Shown here: positions 1 through 6,116 of the stretch, piece after piece
How positions within the stretch are numbered: position 1 is the first letter of the stretch
Layout of the letters: each line of letters begins with the position of its first letter
Source: Burkholderia gladioli
GTDB lineage: Bacteria > Pseudomonadota > Gammaproteobacteria > Burkholderiales > Burkholderiaceae
DNA length: 7,673 nucleotides
NCBI GenBank assembly: GCA_009914575.1
Contig: WNEB01000064.1
Location: 1 to 7,673 of the forward strand
Direction of reading: 5' to 3'
Notes under the pieces: generated by a model
Seen by the model: only the letters and a program-made list of their open reading frames with translations
The model's database searches: none
What the model was told of the DNA's origin: nothing
Translations under genes and position numbers: made by a program

Positions 1-63
1 TGCCTGCTGCCTGAACTCCAGGCTGAACTCCTGCCCCTTTCTGCCTGCCTTGCTCTTGGTCAT
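1..63 (-). CDS. IS3-like transposase OrfA, N-terminal 21 residues only
   Basis: The minus-strand ATG at 63-61 opens a frame beginning MTKSKAGRKGQEFSLEFRQQ that runs off the left edge. It is preceded by a strong ribosome binding site (AGGAGG, minus strand of 70-75) with 6-nt spacing. The basic start followed by an 'EFSLEFRQQA' stretch resembles the beginning of the helix-turn-helix OrfA of IS3-family elements ('SPEFRQEAV'-like). OrfA binds the IS ends and is made either alone or as a frameshifted OrfAB transposase. Only 63 bases are visible, so I cannot tell whether the gene is intact. Confidence 0.6.
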   Translation of the reverse strand, partial: MTKSKAGRKGQEFSLEFRQQA

Positions 64-121
64 CGTCCACCTCCTATTGCGATAGTTAATCGCTTATAGG
101 GGTGTCCGTGAAACGGGGGCA
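1..121 (-). mobile_element. End of an IS3-like insertion sequence, truncated by window edge
   Basis: Read on the minus strand, the element starts at 121 with TGCCCCCGTTTCACGGAC and continues through a short leader to a Shine-Dalgarno sequence and a transposase start at 63. A terminal TG (CA at 120-121 on the plus strand) is typical of IS3-family ends, which is why the boundary is put at 121. The other end lies outside the window, so the inverted repeat and target duplication cannot be checked. The element abuts a 5'-truncated phoU, so it probably inserted into that gene. IS family assignment is tentative. Confidence 0.7.
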
Positions 122-694
122 AGATCAACCGAGCGCGTGATCGCCAACGAAGACATCCTGAATCACACGGAAGTCGAAATCGACGAAGAATGCGGCAACA
201 TCATCGCGCGCCGCCAGCCGGCCGTGCGCGACCTGCGCCTGCTGATGTCGATCTCGAAGACGATCACGAATCTCGAACGCGCCGGCGACGAAGCCGAGAA
301 GATCGCCAAGCGCGTGCGCCGTCTGGCCGACGAGCCGATCGCACGCGGCGTGAACATCGCCGAGATCAAGGTGTCGGGCGATATGGCCGTGACGATCCTG
401 CGCCGCGCGCTCGACGCGTTCGCGCGTCTCGACACGGTGGCCGCGGCCCAGATCGTCAAGGACGACAAGGAAATCGACCTGGAATTCCGCGCGTTCGTGC
501 GCAAGCTCGTGTCGTACATGCAGGAAGATCCGCGCACGATCTCGGTCGGCCTCGACTTCCTGTTCATCGCCAAGGCGATCGAGCGCGTCGGCGACCACGC
601 CAAGAACATCGCCGAATTCATCATCTACATCGTCAAGGGCACCGACGTGCGACACCAGCCGCGCGACCTGCTCGACCGCGAAGCCAACAGTTAA
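122..694 (+). pseudogene. phoU: Phosphate transport regulator PhoU, 5' end lost to IS
   Basis: PhoU is a cytoplasmic helical protein that couples the PstSCAB phosphate transporter to PhoR/PhoB and keeps the Pho regulon off when phosphate is plentiful. From the GTG at 137 the frame gives 185 residues reading VIANEDILNHTEVEIDEECG onward and ends at a TAA. Both metal-binding helix motifs of the family are present: ERAGDEAEKIAKR at fragment residues 47-59 and ERVGDHAKNIAE at 149-160. Family members have about 230-240 residues, so roughly 50 N-terminal residues are missing, and the frame meets the IS boundary at 121. No ribosome binding site or convincing start precedes the fragment, so it is called a pseudogene. 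The downstream neighbour should be phoB; here it is a repeat element followed by paaA, so the locus is also rearranged on this side. Confidence 0.9.
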
Positions 695-698
695 TCGC

Positions 699-959
699 CT
701 CTCTTGAATTTCGAGTGGGTGGATTTTCCGGGTCAAGGGCGCGCGAAGCCCGGTGCAGCGAACCCTTGATGCGGAGAAATCTACGAGCACGCTTGAGGGC
801 TCGGGCCAGGCAAAGCCTTGCGCCGCCTGGCCCCCGAGCCCGTCCGGCGGCGAGGACTTCCCCGCCTTGGGGCGGGGGCTAGGGGTGGGAAGATACCGTT
901 TTGCGACGTAGGTTTTCGTACCCCGGCGGCCCTTTTCATCCACTCAAATTTCAAGAGAG
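699..959. repeat. MITE-like element with 20-bp terminal inverted repeats
   Basis: Position 699-718 reads ctctcttgaatttcgagtgg. The reverse complement of 940-959 reads ctctcttgaaatttgagtgg, an 18/20 match. The 261-bp interval encodes no convincing protein on either strand and is rich in secondary structure: inverted repeats at 733-739/763-769, 797-811/825-841 and 860-866/871-877. It starts 5 bases after the phoU stop and ends about 4 bases before recognisable paaA sequence. I see no matching target duplication in the flanks (taatcgc against ccaatct). Size, terminal repeats and lack of coding capacity fit a MITE or another dispersed intergenic repeat. That it occurs elsewhere in the genome is expected but cannot be seen here. 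Confidence 0.65.
797..841. other. Large hairpin inside the MITE-like element
   Basis: gggctcgggccaggc (797-811) pairs with gcctggcccccgagccc (825-841): a 15-bp stem interrupted by a 2-nt bulge around a 13-nt loop. A second short hairpin, ccccgcc-ttgg-ggcgggg, follows at 860-877. Neither has a T-run on either strand, so they are unlikely to be intrinsic terminators. They could fold in transcripts reading out of phoU. Confidence 0.55.
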
Positions 960-963
960 CCAA

Positions 964-1447
964 TCTTTCCATCAGCGCCAGGGCTTCGATGCCCTGCTCG
1001 CGATGATGGCCGGCACCGACGCGCAACGCGAGATGGTGCAGCAGGCTGTCAATCGCTGGTGGTGGCCGGTGCTGATGATGTTCGGCCCGAGCGACGCGGA
1101 TTCGGTGCACAGCCATCAATCGGCGAAATGGGGGATCAAGCGAATCTCGAATGACGATCTGCGCCAGAAATTCGTCGACGCGGCGGTCGAGCAGGCTCGC
1201 GTGCTCGGCGTGAGCTTCCCCGATCCGATCCGGACCGGACCTCGAATGGAACGCCGAGCGCGGGCATCACGATTACGGCGCGATCGACTGGGACGCGTTC
1301 TGGCGCGTCGTCAACGGCGACGGCCCCTGCAACCGGGAACGCCTCGCCACGCGCGTGAAGGCGCACGAAGACGGCGCCTGGGTGCGCGAAGCCGCGATGG
1401 CGCACGCCGAGAAAGCCGCGCGGCGCGCCGAACGGCAAGCGGCCTGA
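964..1447 (+). pseudogene. paaA: Phenylacetyl-CoA epoxidase subunit A, 5'-truncated and frameshifted
   Basis: PaaA is the catalytic di-iron subunit of the PaaABCE complex, which epoxidises the ring of phenylacetyl-CoA. Recognisable sequence starts at [15 protein letters not shown] and runs through [20 protein letters not shown] to FPDP at 1227. It resumes in the next frame at 1238 ([19 protein letters not shown], then [20 protein letters not shown]) and ends at TGA 1445-1447. About 157 of some 330 codons remain. The repeat element joins exactly at the second ExxH iron-binding motif: the His of 'SFH' is kept but the Glu before it is replaced by Gln. The frameshift is 10 extra bases at 1228-1237, read as two adjacent 5-bp duplications (CGATC twice, CGGAC twice, 1221-1240). 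Promoter and start are missing, so the gene is dead. The native sequence was judged from remembered family members. Confidence 0.93.
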
Positions 1448-1472
1448 GCGTCAGCACCATTCCGAATTCAGC

Positions 1473-1480
1473 AAGGAGGA
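1473..1480 (+). promoter_or_regulatory. Ribosome binding site of paaB
   Basis: AAGGAGGA lies 7 nt before the paaB ATG at 1488 and is close to a full match to the 16S rRNA anti-Shine-Dalgarno. It is the strongest ribosome binding site in this operon and fixes the paaB start. Confidence 0.75.
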
Positions 1481-1487
1481 GACAGAC

Positions 1488-1772
1488 ATGCAAGCCGAAT
1501 GGCCGATCTGGGAAGTGTTCGTGCGCAGCAAGCAGGGCCTCGACCGCAAGCATTGCGGCAGCCTGCACGCGGCCGACGCCACGATGGCGCTGCGCATGGC
1601 ACGCGACGTCTACACGCGCCGCCAGGAAGGCGTGAGCATCTGGGTGGTGCCGTCGGCCGCGATCACCGCGTCCGATCCGGGGCAGAAGGCCGAGCTGTTC
1701 GAGCCGACCGGCGACAAGATCTACCGCCATCCGACGTTCTACGCGCTGCCCGACGAAGTCGACCACATGTAA
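1488..1772 (+). CDS. paaB: Phenylacetyl-CoA epoxidase subunit PaaB, intact
   Basis: This 94-residue protein matches PaaB in length and sequence along its whole length: [20 protein letters not shown] at residues 5-24, then [24 protein letters not shown], and the C-terminal [18 protein letters not shown]. PaaB is a small non-catalytic subunit of the cytoplasmic PaaABCE epoxidase and is needed for its activity, probably by linking PaaAC with the reductase PaaE. The start is set by a strong ribosome binding site 41 bases after the paaA stop. Its stop codon is followed directly by the paaC ATG. It is the only undamaged paaA-E gene here, perhaps only because it is the smallest target; with its partners broken it should have no function, and its operon promoter is not in the window. 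Confidence 0.95.
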   Translation: MQAEWPIWEVFVRSKQGLDRKHCGSLHAADATMALRMARDVYTRRQEGVSIWVVPSAAITASDPGQKAELFEPTGDKIYRHPTFYALPDEVDHM

Positions 1773-2593
1773 ATGGCCATGACGACCACCCCGGCTTCCC
1801 ACCTCGCCTACGTGCTGCGCCTCGCCGACAGCGCGCTGATCCTCGGGCAGCGTAACGCCGAATGGTGCGGGCACGGCCCGATCCTCGAAGAGGACATCGC
1901 GCTGACCAACATGAGCCTCGACCTGATCGGCCAGGCCCGGCTGCTCTACGCGCACGCGGCCGATCTCGAACGCGCGCTGACCGGCGCGACGCGGACCGAG
2001 GACGATTACGCGTTCTTCCGGGCCGAGCGCGACTTCGCGAACCTGACGCTGGTGGAGTTGCCGCACTACGGCCCGCTGGCCGGCACCGCGCACGCCGTCA
2101 ACGATTATTCAATGACTGACGATCGTGCGCAATTTCCTCTACGCGACGCTGATGCTGCACCTGTCTGTGGACCGCGCTCGAAGGCTCGGCCGATCCGCAA
2201 CTGGCCGCGATCGCGGCGAAATCGGTCAAGGAGACGCGCTATCACGAGCATCACGCGCGCGAATGGCTGATCCGGTTCGGCGACGGCACCGACGTATCGC
2301 ACCGCCGCGCCCAGGCCGCGCTCGATTACCTGCTGCCCTACACGCGCGAGTGCTTCGCGACCGATGCGGTCGAGCGAGACGTGGCGGCTGCCGGCATCGC
2401 GCCGGCAGCCGATACGCTCGAAGCCGCCTGGCGCGCCGACGTGGACGCGGCGCTGGCCGAAGCCACGCTGGTTGCGGCGCCGCCGGCGACGCACGTCACG
2501 ACCGGCAAGTTCGGCGAGCACTCCGAGCACATGGGCTTCCTGCTCGCGCAAATGCAGAGCCTCGCGCGCCAGCATCCGGGCGCGAGCTGGTAA
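1773..2593 (+). pseudogene. paaC: Phenylacetyl-CoA epoxidase subunit PaaC, two frameshifts
   Basis: PaaC is the structural ferritin-like subunit that pairs with PaaA. The gene starts directly after the paaB stop (ATG 1773, or the third codon at 1779) and reads normally through GQRNAEWCGHGPILEEDIAL and TLVELPHYGPLAGTAH to DYSMT. A 4-bp tandem duplication (TGAC twice, 2113-2120) moves the frame by +1; removing it restores DYSMTIVRNFLYATLMLHL. A second 4-bp duplication (CTGT twice, 2161-2168) moves it again; removing it restores HLWTALEGSADPQLA. The rest is open to TAA 2591-2593, including KFGEHSEHMGFLL and the end QHPGASW. Without the 8 extra bases the gene would encode about 270 residues, near full length. 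Translation from the native start ends at 2270 after losing the second half of the protein, so the product should be inactive. Confidence 0.93.
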
Positions 2594-3113
2594 TGACGAC
2601 CGCCGCGACCTCACCGACGATCGACGCCGGCCTGGCCGCGGTGTGCACCGCGCTCGACACGGTGCCCGATCCCGAGATCCCGGTTGTGTCGATCCGCGAG
2701 CTCGGGATTCTGCGCGACGTGCACCGCGCGGCGGACGGCATGCTCGAGATCGTGATCACGCCCACTTACTCGGGCTGCCCGGCGATGTCGCAGATCGCCG
2801 CGGACATCGACGCCGCGCTCGACGCGATCGGTGTGCCGCCGCACCGCATCGTCACGGTGCTGTCGCCGGCCTGGACCACCGACTGGATCGCCGCCGAAGC
2901 CCGCGACAAGCTGCGTGCCTACGGCATCGCGCCGCCGACCGGCGTGTGCGATGGCGGCGACCAGCCGCCCGGCCCGCCCGCCGCGAGCGTGATCCGCTTC
3001 TCCCCGAAGCCGGCCGCACCGCCCGCCTCGCGCAATTCGGCTCCACGGCCTGCAAGGCGCTGTATCTCTGCCTCGATTGCCGCGAACCCTTCGACTACTT
3101 CAAGCCCTATTGA
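2593..3113 (+). pseudogene. paaD: Phenylacetate degradation protein PaaD, C-terminal deletion/frameshift
   Basis: The ATG overlaps the paaC stop (TAATG), which implies translational coupling. The N-terminal MIP18/DUF59 domain is intact: DPEIP at residues 26-30, SIRELGILRDV, and TPTYSGCPAM at 57-65. PaaD is an accessory protein thought to help assemble the iron-sulphur cofactor of PaaE, not a subunit of the enzyme. After VIRFSPKPAA the frame is lost near 3010-3014. The native end then continues in another frame as TARLAQFGSTACKALY, LCLDCREPFDYFKPY and TGA 3111-3113. The expected CPxCGS segment before TxRLAQFG is missing in any frame, so a few tens of bases seem deleted. That removes one Cys pair of the C-terminal zinc-ribbon-like module. 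The shifted frame misses the native stop and would run on to 3255 inside paaE. Confidence 0.88.
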
Positions 3114-3115
3114 AC

Positions 3116-4202
3116 ATGGCGACTCCGCAATTTCACCCGCTGCGCATCCGCGACGTGCAGCCCGAGACGGTCGACGCGGTCACCGTCGCGTTCGAGGTGC
3201 CGCCCGAGCTGCGCGAGCAATACCGCTTCACGCAGGGCCAGTTCGTCACGCTTAAGGCGCAGATTGACGGCGAGGAGACGCGCCGCTCGTATTCGATCTG
3301 CGTCGGCACCACCGATTACGAGCGCGACGGCGAACTGCGCATCGGCATCAAGCGCGTACGCGGCGGGCGCTTCTCGAACTTCGCGTTCGATACGCTGAAG
3401 CCGGGCCACACGCTCGACGTGATGACGCCCGACGGTCGCTTCTTCACGCACCTGAACGCCGAACAGGGCCGACATTACCTCGCGTTCGCAGGCGGCTCGG
3501 GCATCACGCCGGTGCTCGCGATCGTGCGCACGACGCTCGAACTGGAGCCGCGCAGCCGCTTCACGCTGATCTACGGCAACCGCAGCGTCGATTCGATCAT
3601 GTTCGCGGAGGCGCTGGAGGATCTGAAAAACCGGTTCATGGCGCGCTTCGTGCTGCATCACGTGCTGTCCGACGAGCAGCAGGACGTCGCGCTGTTCCAC
3701 GGCGTGCTCGATCAGGCGAAATGCGCGGCGTTCCTCGACACGCTGGTGCCGGCTACCTCGGTGGACGAGGCGTTCGTCTGCGGCCCGGCACCGATGATGG
3801 ACGCGGCCGAGGCAGCGCTCGGCGCGGCCGGCGTGGCGCGCGAGCGGATTCACGTCGAGCGCTTCGGCACGCCGTTGCCGCAGGCGGGCGCGCCGGTCGT
3901 CGAGATCACCGATGCCACGCCGGCCGCCGCGCTGGAGATCGTCATCGACGGCAAGACCCGCAAGCTGCGCCTGCCCTACGCGGGCGCGAGCCTGCTCGAC
4001 GTGAGCCTGCAGGCCGGGCTGGCGCTGCCCTATGCGTGCAAGGGCGGCGTCTGCTGCACCTGCCGCGCGCGTGCTGGCAGGCGAAGTGCGGATGGACAGG
4101 AACTACACGCTGGAGGAGCGCGAGCTGCGCGACGGTTTCGTGCTGACCTGCCAGTGCCATCCGGTCAGCGACAAGGTGGTGGTCAGCTTCGACGAACGCT
4201 GA
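3116..4202 (+). pseudogene. paaE: Phenylacetyl-CoA epoxidase reductase PaaE, frameshifted in 2Fe-2S domain
   Basis: PaaE passes electrons from NADPH through FAD and a 2Fe-2S cluster to the PaaA di-iron site. The ATG at 3116 lies 2 nt after the paaD stop; MATPQFHPLRIRDVQPETVD is the normal family start. Visible motifs are RSYS (57-60, FAD), GGSGITP (126-132, nucleotide), CGPAPMM (222-228), and the plant-type ferredoxin Cys308, Cys313 and Cys316 in YACKGGVCCTC. Just after Cys316 and RA the frame breaks at 4070. Native sequence continues one frame over as VLAGEVRMDRNYTLEERELR, then FVLTCQCHP with the fourth cluster Cys, and ends VSFDER at TGA 4200-4202. The break lies in a CGCGCGC run and fits loss of one CG dinucleotide. 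The shifted product ends at 4285 without the fourth ligand, so it should not hold the cluster. Confidence 0.93.
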
Positions 4203-4285
4203 CGCCCGCCGCCGAAACGGGCAGAACGAGCCGCGATGCCGCGCGCGGCGCGGTATCTCGCGACACGGCATCTCGCTTACACTAG

Positions 4286-4338
4286 GGGCCGCCTGACGCA
4301 GCGGGTCGACGCACCCGCCGCGCCTGGCGGCCCTTTTT
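4286..4338 (+). terminator. Hairpin with T-run after paaE
   Basis: gggccgcc (4286-4293) pairs with ggcggccc (4326-4333) and is followed by TTTTT (4334-4338). An inner stem, gcgggt (4301-4306) with acccgc (4313-4318), sits inside. The GC-rich stem plus T-run fits an intrinsic terminator for the paa operon. It ends only 16 bases before the next start codon, so it could also act as an attenuator or leader structure for the DUF1835 gene if transcription begins upstream (a weak TACACT -10-like box is at 4278-4283). Confidence 0.6.
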
Positions 4339-4354
4339 CGTTGACCAAACGCAG

Positions 4355-5203
4355 ATGAGCACTCTCCACGTCACCCTCGGCGGTTCCGCCGCCGACTCGC
4401 TGCGCGCCGCGCTGGCCGCCGCCGGCCGCGGCGATACCGTAATCGCACTCCTCGACGACGTGGCGATCGGCCCACTGCGCGGCATCGACGATTCGACCGA
4501 GCCGCGCGCCGCGTTCTGGGAAGCGCTGCTGCCCGGCCCGACGTTCGACTGGCCCACGATGCTGGCGGGCGAGCTGACCAAGCTGTCGCAACTCGCGGCC
4601 GGCAGCGGACAGGTGGTCGTCTGGCATGCGCAGAGCGCCGCCGATAAGCTGATGCTGCGCCGCGTGGCCTACGATCTGCGCAACGCGCCGCAGCGCCTGA
4701 ACGAAGTGCGGCTCAGCGCGGACGATCTGGATCCGCCTACGTATCCGCGCGGCCGCGAAGCCGCCGTGTCGACCGGCCTGTTCCCGCCCGAGCGGCTAGG
4801 CGTGAAGCTGCCGGAAGCCGCGCCGATCTCGGTATTGCGCATCAGCCGGCTCGCGCTCGAATGGCAGGAGGCGAAGCAGGCCAATGCCGAATTGCGCTAC
4901 TGGATCGATAACACGTTCAAAAGCGGTCTTTTCACCGACATCGACGCGCTGGTGCTCGATCACGCCCGCGACGACTGGCAGCCGGCCGCGCGCGTGGTGG
5001 GCGCCGTGATCGGCAGCGCCAACCGCGGCCATCTGGCCGTCAGCGACAGCGTCGCGTTCTGGCGTTGCCGCGAAATCGCCGCGGTCGGACGCATCGAGCT
5101 GGGCGATCTGGCCGGCGACGCTGCGCCGGCGGAAGCCCCGCACATCGACCGCCTCGCCTCGTTTTCGCTGCGCGCCACCGCGCCCGACGTCCTGACGCGC
5201 TGA
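4355..5203 (+). CDS. DUF1835/DUF3658 domain protein next to paa operon
   Basis: This 282-residue soluble protein has no signal peptide or membrane segment. Residues 4-110 resemble DUF1835: HVTLGGSAADSLRAAL at the start, then VIALLDDVAIGPL (29-41) and VVVWHAQSAADKLMLRRVAY (87-106). The C-terminal part resembles DUF3658: RISRLALEWQEAKQANAELR (162-181), the nearby YWIDNTFKSG, and the closing WRCREIAAVGRIELGD. No catalytic role is established for these domains that I can name. A gene of this type lies between paaE and the TetR regulator in related Burkholderia clusters, which hints at a link to phenylacetate metabolism, but that is context only. The start follows the terminator-like hairpin and has no clear Shine-Dalgarno. 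Unlike the upstream genes it shows no sign of damage. Confidence 0.88.
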   Translation: MSTLHVTLGGSAADSLRAALAAAGRGDTVIALLDDVAIGPLRGIDDSTEPRAAFWEALLPGPTFDWPTMLAGELTKLSQLAAGSGQVVVWHAQSAADKLMLRRVAYDLRNAPQRLNEVRLSADDLDPPTYPRGREAAVSTGLFPPERLGVKLPEAAPISVLRISRLALEWQEAKQANAELRYWIDNTFKSGLFTDIDALVLDHARDDWQPAARVVGAVIGSANRGHLAVSDSVAFWRCREIAAVGRIELGDLAGDAAPAEAPHIDRLASFSLRATAPDVLTR

Positions 5204-5293
5204 GGGCCGCCCGCGAGCGACGCGCCGTCCGACCGCGCTCGCCCGCTGCCTCCGATCCACCACGGCGCTGCCGCCGACTCTCCGACCGACCTC

Positions 5294-5899
5294 ATGGCCC
5301 GCACCCTAGCGCCCGACCACGAATCCCAACGCGAGCAGATCCTCGATCTCGCGGCCGAAAAGTTCGCGCAAACGAGCTACCAGAGCACGTCGATGACCGA
5401 TCTGGCCACCGCGAGCGGCACCTCGAAGGCACGGCTGTATCACTACTACGAGAGCAAGGAAGCGATCCTGTTCGATCTGCTCGACCGCTACACGAAGCGG
5501 CTGATGCTGATCATCGCGGAGGTGGAAGGCGCGAGCCAGCGCCGCGGGCTGACCGAGCGCGAGGCATTCGCCGAACTGATCCATGCGTTCCTGGCCGAAT
5601 ACGAAACCTCGCACAGCCGCCACGTCGCGCTGCTCAACGACGTCAAATACCTCGAAATCACGCAGCGCCAGATCGTGCTCGACCGCCAGCGCGACATCGT
5701 CGCCGCGTTCACACGCCAGATCGAACGCGCCTACCCGGGCCGCGTATCGCAGGAAAACCGGACGCCGGTGACGATGATGGTGTTCGGCATGATCAACTGG
5801 ACGTTCACCTGGCTGAAGCCGGGCGACCGCCTCGGCTACCGCGATTTCGCCGCGCAGGTCATCGATCTGATCGAGCGCGGCCTCGGCGGCGAGGCCTGA
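5294..5899 (+). CDS. paaR: TetR-family regulator PaaR, repressor of phenylacetate catabolism
   Basis: This 201-residue TetR-family protein has its helix-turn-helix at residues 14-60 (REQILDLAAEKFAQTSYQST, then DLATASGTSKARLYHYYESK; recognition helix about 42-52). The C-terminal ligand domain covers residues 65-200. Its place two genes after paaE matches the Burkholderia regulator that represses paa genes and is released by phenylacetyl-CoA. It lies 90 bases after the DUF1835 gene with no terminator between them, so the two may be cotranscribed. No good Shine-Dalgarno precedes the ATG (gaccgacctc). The frame is intact. The paaA promoter it would bind has been removed from this locus, so it may act only on paa genes elsewhere or on itself. 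The ligand is inferred from the family. Confidence 0.87.
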   Translation: MARTLAPDHESQREQILDLAAEKFAQTSYQSTSMTDLATASGTSKARLYHYYESKEAILFDLLDRYTKRLMLIIAEVEGASQRRGLTEREAFAELIHAFLAEYETSHSRHVALLNDVKYLEITQRQIVLDRQRDIVAAFTRQIERAYPGRVSQENRTPVTMMVFGMINWTFTWLKPGDRLGYRDFAAQVIDLIERGLGGEA

Positions 5900-6116
5900 A
5901 CGGCCGGTGTTGCGCTCCGGTCACATGCGCCATTTCAGCGCATAGAAGATCCGGTCATTTCGTTATCGCTTCAAAATCAAACACTTTGGGCGATTGTTGA
6001 GGATTTTTAGAAGTCCCCCCGGCGGAGATTCGGGTTTTCCCTTAATCGATCTGTACCGTTCGGTTAGAATGCTGCTGCATTGCACAACCGGCTGTACGGT
6101 CTCTGAGGAACCCACG
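5900..6116. other. Intergenic region, no gene; candidate regulatory sites
   Basis: I see no gene in these 217 bases. They hold a short inverted repeat, atgcgc-N7-gcgcat (5925-5943), without a T-run, and the octamer TCCGGTCA twice in direct orientation (5916-5923 and 5950-5957). An A/T-richer stretch runs from about 5957 to 6011. The acetyltransferase promoter is described separately. Confidence 0.5.
6042..6070 (+). promoter_or_regulatory. Candidate sigma-70 promoter of the GNAT gene
   Basis: TTAATC (6042-6047) and TAGAAT (6065-6070) are separated by 17 bases. The -10 is a 5/6 match to TATAAT and the -35 is weak. It lies 47 bases before the ATG at 6117, a normal leader length, in an otherwise gene-free stretch. 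Confidence 0.45.

Noticed and set aside
125..943. Minus-strand open frame of 272 codons across phoU and the repeat element
   Set aside because: It is antisense to clear PhoU coding sequence and its N-terminal part is translated repeat element; long antisense frames are common in high-GC DNA.
901..1635. Plus-strand frame of 244 codons as a complete gene
   Set aside because: Its start lies in the repeat element, only 964-1227 is PaaA, and the rest is out of frame and runs into paaB.
3077..3115. Upstream start for PaaE
   Set aside because: The 13 extra codons lie within the paaD end, whereas the ATG at 3116 gives the normal family N-terminus.
2125..3255. Plus-strand frame of 376 codons
   Set aside because: It is a chimera: a short piece of frameshifted paaC, then out-of-frame paaC, then the true paaD frame, then out-of-frame paaE. 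It is not one gene.
1221..4080. Programmed frameshifting or split genes as an explanation for the broken paa frames
   Set aside because: There are at least five breaks, none at a slippery heptamer, one with lost sequence, and paaA lacks its 5' half. Decay is simpler.
5994..6116. Upstream start for the GNAT protein
   Set aside because: It covers the predicted promoter, and the ATG at 6117 has its own ribosome binding site.
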